From the NCBI GenBank assembly GCA_003550275.1, contig QXCW01000002.1:2120001-2184000 (forward strand): a DNA stretch of 64,000 nucleotides. The letters are read 5' to 3'. A model generated the notes under the pieces. That model ran no database searches. It was not told where the DNA came from and saw nothing but the letters and a program-made list of their open reading frames with translations. Made by a program: the position numbers and the translations under genes. Position 1 is the stretch's first letter, and each line of letters starts with the position of its first letter. This document shows, in pieces, positions 1-8,838 of the stretch. This DNA is from Flavobacteriaceae bacterium MAR_2010_72. Its GTDB lineage: Bacteria > Bacteroidota > Bacteroidia > Flavobacteriales > Flavobacteriaceae.

Positions 1-9
1 TTATCGTAC

Positions 10-17
10 TATCTTTG
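10..17 (+). promoter_or_regulatory. thrS operon promoter (-7 box)
   Basis: TATCTTTG matches the Bacteroidota -7 consensus TAnnTTTG. The expected -33 TTG would lie before the window, so only half of the promoter can be seen. Transcription would start near 21, giving a leader of about 24 nt before thrS. The same box and similar downstream bases precede the helicase gene at 51125 and, on the minus strand, tgt. Confidence 0.55.
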
Positions 18-44
18 TCAACTGAAATTTAGTACACAATATAA

Positions 45-1988
45 ATGATCAATATTACATTACCAGATGGAGCTGTTAAACCCTTTGACAAAGGCGTAAC
101 TCCAATGGATGTTGCAAAACAAATTAGTGAAGGGTTTGCCAGAAACGTTATCTCTGCAAATTTCAACAATGTTACGATTGAAACTTCAACACCATTATAT
201 AATGATGGTTCTTTAATATTATATACCTGGAATGATGATGAAGGCAAAAAAGCGTTTTGGCATTCATCGGCCCATATTTTGGCGCAAGCTTTAGAAGAAT
301 TATATCCTGGAATAAAACTTTGGGTAGGTCCTGCCATTGAAAATGGTTTTTATTATGATGTTGATATGGGTGAGCATACCATATCTGAAAAGGATTTTAA
401 ATCCATAGAAGATAAAATGCTGGAAATTGCAAGAGGAAAGCACGATTTTAATATGAGATCAGTTTCTAAAGCTGAAGCACTGTCCTATTATAATGGTAAA
501 AATAATTATAAAGTTGATCTCATTGAAAATTTAGAAGATGGCACCATTACGTTTTGTGACCATTCTTCATTCACCGATTTATGTAGAGGCGGCCATATCC
601 CCAATACAAGTTTGGTCAAAGCCGTGAAAATAATGAGTGTGGCTGGTGCCTATTGGAAAGGTGATGAGAAAAACAAACAACTAACAAGAGTTTACGGCAT
701 TTCTTTTCCAAAGCAAAAAGAGTTAACAGAATACCTAGAATTATTAGAAGAAGCAAAAAAACGTGATCACCGGAAATTAGGGAAAGAGTTAGAATTGTTT
801 ACCTTTTCAACAAAAGTTGGTCAAGGATTGCCATTATGGTTACCAAAAGGTGCGGCTTTAAGGGAACGTTTAGAAAATTTCCTAAAGCAAGCCCAAAAAA
901 AAGCCGGTTACGAAATGGTAGTGACACCTCATATTGGCCAAAAGGAATTATATGTAACTTCTGGACATTATGCCAAATATGGAGCGGATAGTTTTCAGCC
1001 TATTTCTACTCCAGCAGAAGGTGAAGAGTTTCTTCTAAAACCTATGAACTGCCCTCACCACTGTGAAATTTATAATACCCGTCCATTTTCTTATAAAGAA
1101 TTGCCTAAACGTTACGCCGAATTTGGTACTGTTTATCGGTATGAGCAAAGTGGTGAGCTTCATGGTTTAACCCGTGTGAGAGGATTTACGCAAGACGATG
1201 CCCATATTTTCTGTACACCTGATCAATTAGATGCAGAATTTAAAAATGTAATTGATTTAGTGCTGTATGTGTTTGGTTCATTAGGTTTTGAAAACTTTAA
1301 AACCCAAGTATCTGTAAGGGATCCTGAAAATCCTGACAAATATATAGGTAGTCTCGAAAATTGGGAAAAAGCTGAACAGGCAATTCTTAATGCCGCTATT
1401 GACAAGGGCTTAGATTATGAAGTTGTTGAAGGTGAAGCTGCTTTTTATGGACCAAAACTTGACTTCATGGTTAAAGATGCATTGGGAAGAAACTGGCAAC
1501 TTGGTACTATTCAAGTTGATTATAACTTACCTGAACGTTTTGAATTGACCTATAAAGGCAGTGACAACGAATTGCATCGACCAGTAATGATTCACAGAGC
1601 ACCATTTGGAAGTATGGAGCGATTTGTGGCCATTTTATTGGAGCATACTGGAGGTAATTTCCCATTATGGTTAATGCCTGAGCAAGTTATTATACTGTCA
1701 ATTAGTGAGAAATATGAAAAATACGCCGAAAAAGTTTTAAATTTGTTAGAAAATAACGAAATTCGCGCCCTCGTTGACAACCGTAATGAAACTATTGGGA
1801 AGAAAATCCGTGAAGCGGAGATGAATAAAATCCCGTATATGATCATTGTTGGAGAGAACGAGGAGAACGATCAAAAAATAACTGTACGCCAACACGGCGG
1901 TGAAGATTTAGGACTTTTAAGTGTTGAAGAATTTACCGAAATTGTTGACCAACAGATAAAAAAAACATTGAAAACGTTTAAAAATTAA
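45..1988 (+). CDS. thrS: Threonyl-tRNA synthetase
   Basis: This cytoplasmic class II synthetase charges tRNA-Thr. The 647-aa length is normal for the full bacterial form. The N-terminus (about 1-60, starting [14 protein letters not shown]) is a TGS domain. It is followed by the editing domain with the zinc-type [11 protein letters not shown] motif near residue 75 and CRGGHIP near 185, then the class II catalytic core ([11 protein letters not shown], the [17 protein letters not shown] motif 2 region, and a motif 3 ending [10 protein letters not shown]). The anticodon-binding domain (PEQVIILSI onwards) is C-terminal. It is the first gene of thrS-infC-rpmI-rplT, a common bacterial arrangement, with only 22 bp before infC. 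Identity is certain; the ATG at 45 sits just after a good promoter box. Confidence 0.98.
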   Translation: MINITLPDGAVKPFDKGVTPMDVAKQISEGFARNVISANFNNVTIETSTPLYNDGSLILYTWNDDEGKKAFWHSSAHILAQALEELYPGIKLWVGPAIENGFYYDVDMGEHTISEKDFKSIEDKMLEIARGKHDFNMRSVSKAEALSYYNGKNNYKVDLIENLEDGTITFCDHSSFTDLCRGGHIPNTSLVKAVKIMSVAGAYWKGDEKNKQLTRVYGISFPKQKELTEYLELLEEAKKRDHRKLGKELELFTFSTKVGQGLPLWLPKGAALRERLENFLKQAQKKAGYEMVVTPHIGQKELYVTSGHYAKYGADSFQPISTPAEGEEFLLKPMNCPHHCEIYNTRPFSYKELPKRYAEFGTVYRYEQSGELHGLTRVRGFTQDDAHIFCTPDQLDAEFKNVIDLVLYVFGSLGFENFKTQVSVRDPENPDKYIGSLENWEKAEQAILNAAIDKGLDYEVVEGEAAFYGPKLDFMVKDALGRNWQLGTIQVDYNLPERFELTYKGSDNELHRPVMIHRAPFGSMERFVAILLEHTGGNFPLWLMPEQVIILSISEKYEKYAEKVLNLLENNEIRALVDNRNETIGKKIREAEMNKIPYMIIVGENEENDQKITVRQHGGEDLGLLSVEEFTEIVDQQIKKTLKTFKN

Positions 1989-2010
1989 GTTTAACTAAAA
2001 TATATAAGCC

Positions 2011-2565
2011 ATAGCAATACGTAGAAACAGAAACTATTCAAAGCGAGTAGAAAAAGAGGATCAACACAAAATTAATTCAAAAATTAGAGCCGAAAAGGTA
2101 CGCCTCGTTGGTGATAATGTTGAAATGGGTGTATACCCAACAAAACAAGCTTTAGCCATTGCAGACGAGCAAGGACTAGATCTTGTTGAAATTTCACCAA
2201 ACGCAGAACCTCCTGTTTGTAAGGTAATGGATTATAAAAAGTTTCTTTACGAACAAAAGAAACGCGACAAAGCTTTAAAGGCAAAAGCTACAAAAGTAAT
2301 TGTTAAAGAGATTCGATTTGGACCTCAAACCGATGATCACGATTACGAATTTAAAAAGAAGCACGCCGAAAAGTTTTTAAAAGATGGAGCCAAGCTTAAA
2401 GCTTTTGTGTTTTTTAAAGGTCGCTCCATTGTATTTAAAGAGCAAGGGCAAATTTTGTTACTAAAATTAGCTCAAGATCTTGAAGAATTTGGCAAAGTTG
2501 AACAAATGCCAAGATTGGAAGGTAAACGTATGACTATGTTTATTGCTCCAAAAAAAGGAAAATAA
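2011..2565 (+). CDS. infC: Translation initiation factor IF-3, ATA start
   Basis: IF-3 binds the 30S subunit and rejects wrong start codons and initiator mispairing. The only ATG in this frame before the C-terminal part (2125) would remove the conserved N-terminal domain start. Reading upstream in frame gives [19 protein letters not shown], the standard IF-3 N-terminus, back to a TAA at 2005. No ATG, GTG or TTG occurs between that stop and 2125. The best start is ATA at 2011 ([10 protein letters not shown]), with ATA at 2017 as alternative, giving 184 aa. Known family biology: infC in E. coli uses AUU and IF-3 represses its own translation through it. Inferred: the same logic here with AUA. 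The hallmark [21 protein letters not shown] and the C-terminal APKKGK are present. Confidence 0.93.
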   Translation: MAIRRNRNYSKRVEKEDQHKINSKIRAEKVRLVGDNVEMGVYPTKQALAIADEQGLDLVEISPNAEPPVCKVMDYKKFLYEQKKRDKALKAKATKVIVKEIRFGPQTDDHDYEFKKKHAEKFLKDGAKLKAFVFFKGRSIVFKEQGQILLLKLAQDLEEFGKVEQMPRLEGKRMTMFIAPKKGK

Positions 2566-2570
2566 TATAG

Positions 2571-2587
2571 GCTGAATTGAATTCAGC
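2571..2587 (+). promoter_or_regulatory. Hairpin between infC and rpmI
   Basis: GCTGAAT-TGA-ATTCAGC is a perfect 7-bp stem with a 3-nt loop just after the infC stop. There is no following U-run, so it is not a simple terminator. In other bacteria ribosomal protein L20 represses this operon by binding structured RNA near infC/rpmI. That role here is only a guess. Confidence 0.35.
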
Positions 2588-2627
2588 ATAAGATAATAAG
2601 CGAAACGTAAATTAAATCTAGGAGAAA

Positions 2628-2825
2628 ATGCCTAAAATGAAAACTAAATCAAGTGCTAAAAAACGTTTTAAACTAACGGGCACTGGTAAGATTAAGAGAA
2701 AGCACGCTTTTAAGAGTCATATTTTGACTAAAAAATCTAAAAAGCGTAAGCTTGCTTTGACTCATGATACATTAGTACATAAGTCAGACGAAGATAACGT
2801 TAAATTGATGTTACGTTTAAAGTAA
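2628..2825 (+). CDS. rpmI: 50S ribosomal protein L35
   Basis: A small basic protein of the large ribosomal subunit. The 65 aa match the family length, starting [15 protein letters not shown], with the conserved [23 protein letters not shown] core. Unusually for this window it has a recognisable Shine-Dalgarno-like AGGAGA about 4 nt before the ATG. It lies between infC and rplT, as in most bacteria. Confidence 0.98.
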   Translation: MPKMKTKSSAKKRFKLTGTGKIKRKHAFKSHILTKKSKKRKLALTHDTLVHKSDEDNVKLMLRLK

Positions 2826-2931
2826 TTGAAATTTAACCGGTTAAAACAAATTATAAACCCTGGAGTTAGGCAAAATAATTTAGCAAGTATCAAATAATTT
2901 GATCGCCTACTACAAAAAAACAATTTAAGAA
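2826..2931 (+). promoter_or_regulatory. Structured rpmI-rplT spacer
   Basis: This 106-bp spacer is long for the operon and carries nested inverted repeats: AACCGGTT, an outer TAGGC...GCCTA pair closing about 2868-2909, and inside it ATCAAA-TAA-TTTGAT at 2889-2903. There is no U-run. It could be an L20-binding or RNA-processing element ahead of rplT. No function is proven from the sequence. Confidence 0.3.
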
Positions 2932-3276
2932 ATGCCAAGATCAGTAAATTCAGTTGCAAAAAGAGCTAGAAGAAAAAAAGTTCTTAAGCAAGCCAAAGGT
3001 TACTTCGGAAGACGTAAAAACGTCTGGACAGTAGCAAAAAATGCGGTTGAAAAAGCGATGCAATATTCGTACAGAGACCGTAGAAACAAAAAAAGAACAT
3101 TCCGTGCATTATGGATTATGCGTATTAATGCAGGAGCCAGACAACATGGAATGAGCTATTCAAGATTTATGGGTAAATTAAAAGCTAACAATATCGAATT
3201 GAACCGTAAAGTTCTTGCCGATTTAGCAATGAACAACCCAGAAGCTTTTGAAGCTATTATAAACAAAGTAAAATAA
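2932..3276 (+). CDS. rplT: 50S ribosomal protein L20
   Basis: L20 binds 23S rRNA, is needed early in 50S assembly, and in several bacteria represses the infC-rpmI-rplT operon. The 114 aa match the family. The basic N-terminal helix ([20 protein letters not shown]) and core motifs [26 protein letters not shown] and [15 protein letters not shown] are all present. It is the last gene of the operon and is followed by a strong terminator. Confidence 0.98.
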   Translation: MPRSVNSVAKRARRKKVLKQAKGYFGRRKNVWTVAKNAVEKAMQYSYRDRRNKKRTFRALWIMRINAGARQHGMSYSRFMGKLKANNIELNRKVLADLAMNNPEAFEAIINKVK

Positions 3277-3312
3277 GGCGTTGGCCTAAATAATAACAAC
3301 AATTCGCTTATA

Positions 3313-3345
3313 AAAATCCGATTCAATTGAATCGGATTTTTTTTA
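3313..3345 (+). terminator. Rho-independent terminator of thrS-rplT operon
   Basis: ATCCGATTCAATTGAATCGGAT forms a long perfect stem, extended by flanking A and T runs and followed by an uninterrupted T-run to about 3345. It lies 36 bp after the rplT stop. Confidence 0.85.
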
Positions 3346-3402
3346 TACGAATCTTTCAATTAATATATTTATCTTTCTTCTCAAATTTAAAAACCAGCTA
3401 TA

Positions 3403-6400
3403 ATGAATCGTATTTCTATTCTTTTGCCCCTATTCATTTTAATTACTTTTAATTCTTTTAGTCAAGACAAAGAAGCTAAATGGGATGTATCAAACCCAAG
3501 TGGCGATTGGGATTTTAAAACTTTAGACCTTTCAACTAACGAAGGTACTTGGATGAATTTAGATGTTAGCCCAGATGGAAAAACCATTGTATTTGATATG
3601 CTTGGAGATATTTACAAAATAGACATTTCAGGTGGAAAAGCTCAAATACTGCGTGAAGGTTTACCTTTTGAAATACAACCGCGTTTCAGTCCAGATGGCA
3701 AGCAAATATCATTCACGAGTGATGCAGGCGGAGGCGATAATATTTGGATTATGAATGCCGATGGCAGTGACGCCAAACAAGTTACTAAAGAAGATTTTAG
3801 ATTGCTCAATAACGCCATTTGGACGCCTGACGGTAATTACCTTATTGCCCGTAAACACTTTACTTCAGGACGATCACTTGGTGCTGGTGAATTATGGATG
3901 TATCATAAAACAGGTGGTTCGGGTATTCAACTCACTAAAAAGAAAAACGATCAGCAAGACGTGAACGAACCAAGTCTTTCTCCTGATGGAAAGTATCTAT
4001 ATTACAGTGAAGATGTGTATCCAGGTGGACATTTTCAATACAACAAAGATCCTAATAACCAAATTTATGTCATTAACAGATATGATATGGCAACGGGCGA
4101 CATCGAGCGTTTAACTGGAGGGCCTGGAGGAGCAGCTAGACCACAAATTTCGCGAGATGGTAAAAAATTGGCCTTTGTAAAACGAGTTAGGACAAAATCG
4201 GTTTTATATCTGCATGATCTCGAAACTGGCGAAGAATGGCCAATTTATGACGAGTTAAATAAAGATCAGCAAGAAGCATGGGCTATATTTGGAGTGTACA
4301 CCAATTTTAACTGGATGCCAAATAATGAAGATATTGTTATTTGGTCTGGCGGAAAAATCAACAAAATAAATATCAATTCTTTGCAAGTTACCAATATTCC
4401 ATTTCAAGTGAATGCTAAAATAAAAGTTGCTAAAGCTGTGGAATTTGATACTCCTGTTGCACCTGACACTTTTGAAGCAAAAGTTATTAGGCATGCGGTA
4501 ACTTCTCCCGATGAAAAAACTTTGGTATTCAATGCCCTTGGCTATTTATACACTCAAAAACTACCTAACGGAACGCCAAAACGATTGACAAACGGCACCG
4601 ATTTTGAATTTGAACCCGCATTCTCTCCTAATGGAAATGAAATTGTGTATGTCACATGGAGCGATGAAAACCTGGGCGCTATTTATAAAATTTTAGTCAA
4701 TGGTGGTACACCCACAAAGATTTCATCAAAAAAAGGAATTTATAGAAACCCTTCCTATTCCAATGATGGTCAACAAATCGCCTATGTTAAAGAAAACGGG
4801 AATAACGAACAAGGTAGAACTTTCGACAAAAATCCAGGAATTTACACCATGAATGCTAACGGTTCTAATGTGAAGTTTGTTTCAAAAGAAGGAGACTATC
4901 CTATCTATAACGCCAATAACACACGAATTTTATTTCAAACTGGAGGAACATTTTTTGGAGATTTGACCAAGGAATTGGTGAGTGTTGACCTCAATGGCTT
5001 TGATAAACGAACTCTAGTTAGTTCTAAATATGGAAACAGATTAGTGCCAAGTCCAGACGGAACTTGGTTAGCTTTTGTGCATTTACATAAAGTATATATC
5101 GCACCTATGCCTAAATCAGGGCAAACATTGGACATGACCGATAAAACCAAATTTGTTCCGGTTTCTCAATTATCAAAGGATGCAGGTATTAATTTACATT
5201 GGTCAAAGGACATCAAAACTTTACACTGGACTTTGGGTAATACTTATTTTTCAGCTGAAGCAAAAGAAGATGCTAAAATTGTAGAAGAAGGAATCAAAAT
5301 TAAACTGGAAGCTAAAACTGATAAACCTGATGGTGTGATTGCCTTTAAAGGTGCTCGACTAATAACTATGGAAGGTGATGAAGTTATACAACAGGGAACA
5401 ATTATCGTCAAAAATAATAGAATCGAAGCCATCGGAGCGACAGCAGATGTTTCTATTCCTTCCAATGCAAAAGTTTATGATGTAACTGGTAAAACCATTA
5501 TGCCCGGTATCATTGATGCACACGCACATATTGGAGGTTTTCGTTATGGACTAACCACTCAAAAACATTGGCAATTTTACGCGAATTTGGCCTACGGTGT
5601 TACGACTGCCCATGATCCTTCTGCCCATACCGAAACTGTTTTTGCCTTGTCCGAATTACTTAAAAGTGGTGGTTTAGTTGGTCCTCGACTCTACTCTACC
5701 GGGTTTATTTTATATGGTGCTGATGGCGATTTTAAAGCCGTAATCAATAATTTGGAAGATGCACGTTCATCCATTCGACGTACAAAAGCATTTGGGGCCC
5801 TTTCAGTTAAAAGTTATAATCAGCCAAGACGTGAACAGCGTCAACAAGTTTTACAAGCTGCACGCGAAGAAGGTATTTTTGTTGTTCCCGAAGGTGGTTC
5901 AACATTTTACCATAACTTGACCATGGTCATTGACGGTCACACAGGAGTTGAACACAATATTCCTGTTGCACCAGTTTATAAAGACGTGTTGGAACTTTGG
6001 GGAAGTAGCAATACTGGATATACGCCCACGCTCATCGTTAATTACGGAGGCCTAAATGGTGAATATTATTTTTATCAAAACACCAATGTATGGGAAAATA
6101 AAAAGTTATTAAAATATACGCCAAGAGGACTTATTTATTCCCGTTCAAGACATCGTACCATGGTGCCTGATGAAGAATATAAAAATGGACATATTCTTGT
6201 TTCTGAAACTACAAAAGCATTAAGTGATGCGGGAGTAAAAGTCAATTTAGGTGCACATGGCCAATTACAAGGTCTTGGCGCACACTGGGAGCTATGGATG
6301 TTTCAACAAGGTGGAATGACCAATCTAGAAGCCTTAAAAACAGCTACTATTAATCCTGCTAATTACATTGGAGCTGGAAACGATATTGGCTCATTGAAAG

Positions 6401-6654
6401 TTGGAAAGTTGGCAGATTTAATTGTAATGGATAAAAATCCTTTGGAGGATATTAGAAATACCGAAAGTATCGTTTATACCATGGTGAATGGGCGTTTATA
6501 CGACACCGAAACCATGAATGAAATTGGTAATCGTCCTAAAGAACGTAGTAAGTTCTATTGGGAAAACGACAAATATAATGAAGCTTTCCCATGGCATGAA
6601 GAAAGCCAAAGCTTTACACGAGAGGCTTGCGGTTGCCATGTTGGTTCTCATTAA
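3403..6654 (+). CDS. Secreted beta-propeller/amidohydrolase fusion
   Basis: A predicted exported metal-dependent hydrolase of 1083 aa. A signal peptide (MNRISILLPLFILITFNSFSQ) precedes a large TolB/WD40-like propeller. Its repeats recur as SPDGK, FSPDGKQISFTSD, SPDEKTLVF and FSPNGNEIVY (about 50-600). The amidohydrolase domain starts near residue 645 (GARLITMEGDEVIQQGTIIV). It has the metal motif DAHAH near 705-709, later histidines (GVEHN, GAHGQLQGLGAHWE), and the C-terminal strand GKLADLIVMDKNPLEDI typical of the imidazolonepropionase/dihydroorotase-like superfamily. The substrate is unknown; homologs are often guessed to be peptidases or prolidases. The tail ends EACGCHVGSH, an unusual Cys/His cluster. 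It stands alone between a terminator and a permease gene on the same strand. Confidence 0.88.
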   Translation: MNRISILLPLFILITFNSFSQDKEAKWDVSNPSGDWDFKTLDLSTNEGTWMNLDVSPDGKTIVFDMLGDIYKIDISGGKAQILREGLPFEIQPRFSPDGKQISFTSDAGGGDNIWIMNADGSDAKQVTKEDFRLLNNAIWTPDGNYLIARKHFTSGRSLGAGELWMYHKTGGSGIQLTKKKNDQQDVNEPSLSPDGKYLYYSEDVYPGGHFQYNKDPNNQIYVINRYDMATGDIERLTGGPGGAARPQISRDGKKLAFVKRVRTKSVLYLHDLETGEEWPIYDELNKDQQEAWAIFGVYTNFNWMPNNEDIVIWSGGKINKININSLQVTNIPFQVNAKIKVAKAVEFDTPVAPDTFEAKVIRHAVTSPDEKTLVFNALGYLYTQKLPNGTPKRLTNGTDFEFEPAFSPNGNEIVYVTWSDENLGAIYKILVNGGTPTKISSKKGIYRNPSYSNDGQQIAYVKENGNNEQGRTFDKNPGIYTMNANGSNVKFVSKEGDYPIYNANNTRILFQTGGTFFGDLTKELVSVDLNGFDKRTLVSSKYGNRLVPSPDGTWLAFVHLHKVYIAPMPKSGQTLDMTDKTKFVPVSQLSKDAGINLHWSKDIKTLHWTLGNTYFSAEAKEDAKIVEEGIKIKLEAKTDKPDGVIAFKGARLITMEGDEVIQQGTIIVKNNRIEAIGATADVSIPSNAKVYDVTGKTIMPGIIDAHAHIGGFRYGLTTQKHWQFYANLAYGVTTAHDPSAHTETVFALSELLKSGGLVGPRLYSTGFILYGADGDFKAVINNLEDARSSIRRTKAFGALSVKSYNQPRREQRQQVLQAAREEGIFVVPEGGSTFYHNLTMVIDGHTGVEHNIPVAPVYKDVLELWGSSNTGYTPTLIVNYGGLNGEYYFYQNTNVWENKKLLKYTPRGLIYSRSRHRTMVPDEEYKNGHILVSETTKALSDAGVKVNLGAHGQLQGLGAHWELWMFQQGGMTNLEALKTATINPANYIGAGNDIGSLKVGKLADLIVMDKNPLEDIRNTESIVYTMVNGRLYDTETMNEIGNRPKERSKFYWENDKYNEAFPWHEESQSFTREACGCHVGSH

Positions 6655-6668
6655 ATAATTCAGAAACT

Positions 6669-6698
6669 CACCGCCCAAAGTAGTCATTTTGGGTGGTG
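6669..6698 (+). terminator. Hairpin after amidohydrolase gene
   Basis: CACCGCCCAAA and TTTGGGTGGTG pair over 11 bp with one G-U, around an 8-nt loop. No T-run follows, so it may stabilise the mRNA end rather than terminate. It lies in the 62-bp gap before the TauE gene. Confidence 0.4.
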
Positions 6699-6716
6699 AA
6701 AATTATCGCTTAATTT

Positions 6717-7490
6717 ATGGAGTATGTCATCATTTGTGTGGTAGCGTTTTTAGCTTCCATTCTAACATTTTTTTCAGGCTTTGGGCTTGGGACTATATTA
6801 TTGCCCGTTTTTGCGCTCTTTTTTCCAGTTGAGTTAGCCATTGCCTTAACAGGTGTAGTACACTTTTTTAATAATATTTTCAAACTAATTTTAGTTGGAA
6901 AAAATGCAAGTAAAGCTGTCTTGATTCGTTTTGGTATTCCCGCCGTTCTTGCGGCATTTGTTGGAGCCTATCTCCTCATTAATATAACAGAATTACAACC
7001 TTTATACACCTACAGCTTTGGTTCAAAAACCTTTGAAATTACGCCAGTTAAATTAGTTATTGGAATACTCCTGATCATTTTCGCCCTGATGGAACTAATG
7101 CCCTTCTTTAATTCCTTGAAATTCGGCAAAAAACAATTGCCAATTGGCGGGTTTTTAAGTGGTTTTTTTGGCGGATTATCTGGTCACCAAGGCGCCTTAA
7201 GAAGCGCATTTTTAATAAATGCTGGTTTAACAAAGGAAACCTTTATTGGTTCCGCTGTAGTAATTTCCTGTTTTGTAGATTTTTCACGATTGTCAGTGTA
7301 TTCGACTCGCATCTTTGATACAGGTTTAGACCAAAATATAGGCTTAATACTAGCTGCCACACTAGCCGCCATCTCTGGTGCTTTTATAGGTAATAAACTA
7401 CTTAAAAAAGTAACGCTTAAATTTATTCAGAAGTTAATTGCGGTATTGCTTATTGGAATTGCACTCACATTGAGTTTAGGCATTATTTAA
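6717..7490 (+). CDS. TauE/SafE family sulfite exporter-like permease
   Basis: An inner-membrane protein of 257 aa with about eight hydrophobic segments. It shows the two-fold repeat of the TauE/SafE family: FFSGFGLGTILLPVFALFFP near residue 18 and GFLSGFFGGLSGHQGALRSAF near 145. Family members export sulfite, sulfoacetate or other small organosulfur anions, or are simply putative permeases. The substrate cannot be told here. No sulfur genes are adjacent. It converges with the next gene, separated by 8 bp. Confidence 0.88.
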   Translation: MEYVIICVVAFLASILTFFSGFGLGTILLPVFALFFPVELAIALTGVVHFFNNIFKLILVGKNASKAVLIRFGIPAVLAAFVGAYLLINITELQPLYTYSFGSKTFEITPVKLVIGILLIIFALMELMPFFNSLKFGKKQLPIGGFLSGFFGGLSGHQGALRSAFLINAGLTKETFIGSAVVISCFVDFSRLSVYSTRIFDTGLDQNIGLILAATLAAISGAFIGNKLLKKVTLKFIQKLIAVLLIGIALTLSLGII

Positions 7491-7498
7491 ATGCTAAA

Positions 7499-8758
7499 TC
7501 AGGTTTTTTGTTTTTTCTTTTTAGCAGCTGGAAACAGCACGTTATTAAGAATAAGTCGATACCCCGGAGACGTAGGATGCAAATCCAATTCGGTTTTTGG
7601 ATCACCAACTTTGTGCGTGTAATCTTCGGGATCATGTCCTCCATAAAAGGTGAAAAAGCCTTTTCCATTTATTCCATGAATATATTTAGCTTCACCGTTG
7701 GTCTTATTTTCGCCCATCACCAAAACATTGGCTTTAATTTCATCTCGAGCAAATGACGTGGTTTGCCCCATAAATCCTTTAACCAAGGCTGTATGATTTT
7801 GAGTCAACATTGTTGGAATTGGATCCCATTTTGCTGAATATTCCATCAGAGTGAAATAGTCCGTAGTTTTAGGAATACGACGCATTTGTGTCATATCGAT
7901 TGACGAAAATTCATAAACATTAGGATTGCGCTCTAAAATAAAATCTTTAAAAGCAAAGGTTTTACTGTAATCAATTTTGTTCTGATATCCTGGATCACTA
8001 CCATCGCCATCAAACATAGGCTCGCAAATATCTACCCCTTCAGCCGATAAAGCAATATCAAAACTATCTGTAGCACTACACATGGCAAACATGAATCCGC
8101 CACCAACAACATATTCCTTTATTTTTTTGGCTACGGCTAATTTCTCTTGCGACACCTTACTATAACCTAATTTTTCAGCCAAAGCTTCAGCTGACTTCTT
8201 TTCTTCAATATACCAAGATGCGGCTCTGTACGATCTATAAAATTTACCATATTGTCCCGTAAAATCTTCGTGATGCAAATGCAGCCAATCATAAAGAAGC
8301 AGTGCATCATTCAATACTTCTTCATCATAGATGGTTTCATAAGGAATTTCGGCATAAGTGAGCACCATGGTCACGGCATCATCCCAAGGTTGTAGACCAT
8401 AAGGCGTATAGACTGCAATTTTAGGAGCTTTTTCTAAAACTACGGCTTCCATATTTTGCGATGGACTACTAATAAGTTCTAATATTTCTTCGGCTTTAGA
8501 ATTAGAAAGCACCTCGAATGAAACGCCTCTAATCTGACATTCACGACGAATTTCATCTGCATCTGGCAACAAAAACGAGCCGCCACGATAATTAAGTAAC
8601 CATTTTACCTTGAGTTGTTTTTCCAAGGTCCAATACGTCACTCCATAGGCTTTTAAATGGTTTTGCTGGCCTTCGGCATCCATAGGAATTAAGATGTAAG
8701 ACGCAAAGGAATGAATCGAAATAAATAGGAAACCAATAAGTATTAGGATCTTCTTCAT
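7499..8758 (-). CDS. Exported conserved protein (often mislabelled asparagine synthetase B)
   Basis: A 419-aa protein starting MKKILILIGFLFISIHSFAS, a clear signal peptide. The reading frame extends 10 codons upstream, but the ATG at 8758 puts the signal peptide at the N-terminus. Very similar proteins in Flavobacteria carry the database name asparagine synthetase B. Nothing here supports that: there is no N-terminal nucleophilic Cys of a glutaminase, no ATP-pyrophosphatase SGGxDS loop, and it is exported. Conserved-looking stretches are YILIPMDAEGQQNHLKAYG, NYRGGSFLLPDADEIRRECQ, APKIAVYTPYGLQPWDDAV, GGGFMFAMCSATDSFDIAL (near 225) and FFTFYGGHDPEDY near the C-terminus. The middle resembles a glutamine-amidotransferase-like fold (GGGFMFAMCS), which is inference only. 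True function unknown. Confidence 0.8.
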   Translation of the reverse strand: MKKILILIGFLFISIHSFASYILIPMDAEGQQNHLKAYGVTYWTLEKQLKVKWLLNYRGGSFLLPDADEIRRECQIRGVSFEVLSNSKAEEILELISSPSQNMEAVVLEKAPKIAVYTPYGLQPWDDAVTMVLTYAEIPYETIYDEEVLNDALLLYDWLHLHHEDFTGQYGKFYRSYRAASWYIEEKKSAEALAEKLGYSKVSQEKLAVAKKIKEYVVGGGFMFAMCSATDSFDIALSAEGVDICEPMFDGDGSDPGYQNKIDYSKTFAFKDFILERNPNVYEFSSIDMTQMRRIPKTTDYFTLMEYSAKWDPIPTMLTQNHTALVKGFMGQTTSFARDEIKANVLVMGENKTNGEAKYIHGINGKGFFTFYGGHDPEDYTHKVGDPKTELDLHPTSPGYRLILNNVLFPAAKKKKQKT

Positions 8759-8838
8759 GATTGAAAGATACTCAAAAATTGTTCCCATTGAAATTGTTTT
8801 AAGGGAATTTTAAGGAATGTGTTGTTCACAATTCTATA

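Noticed and set aside
7499-8758. Asparagine synthetase B activity
   Set aside because: No AsnB motifs; exported protein. Name kept only as a warning.
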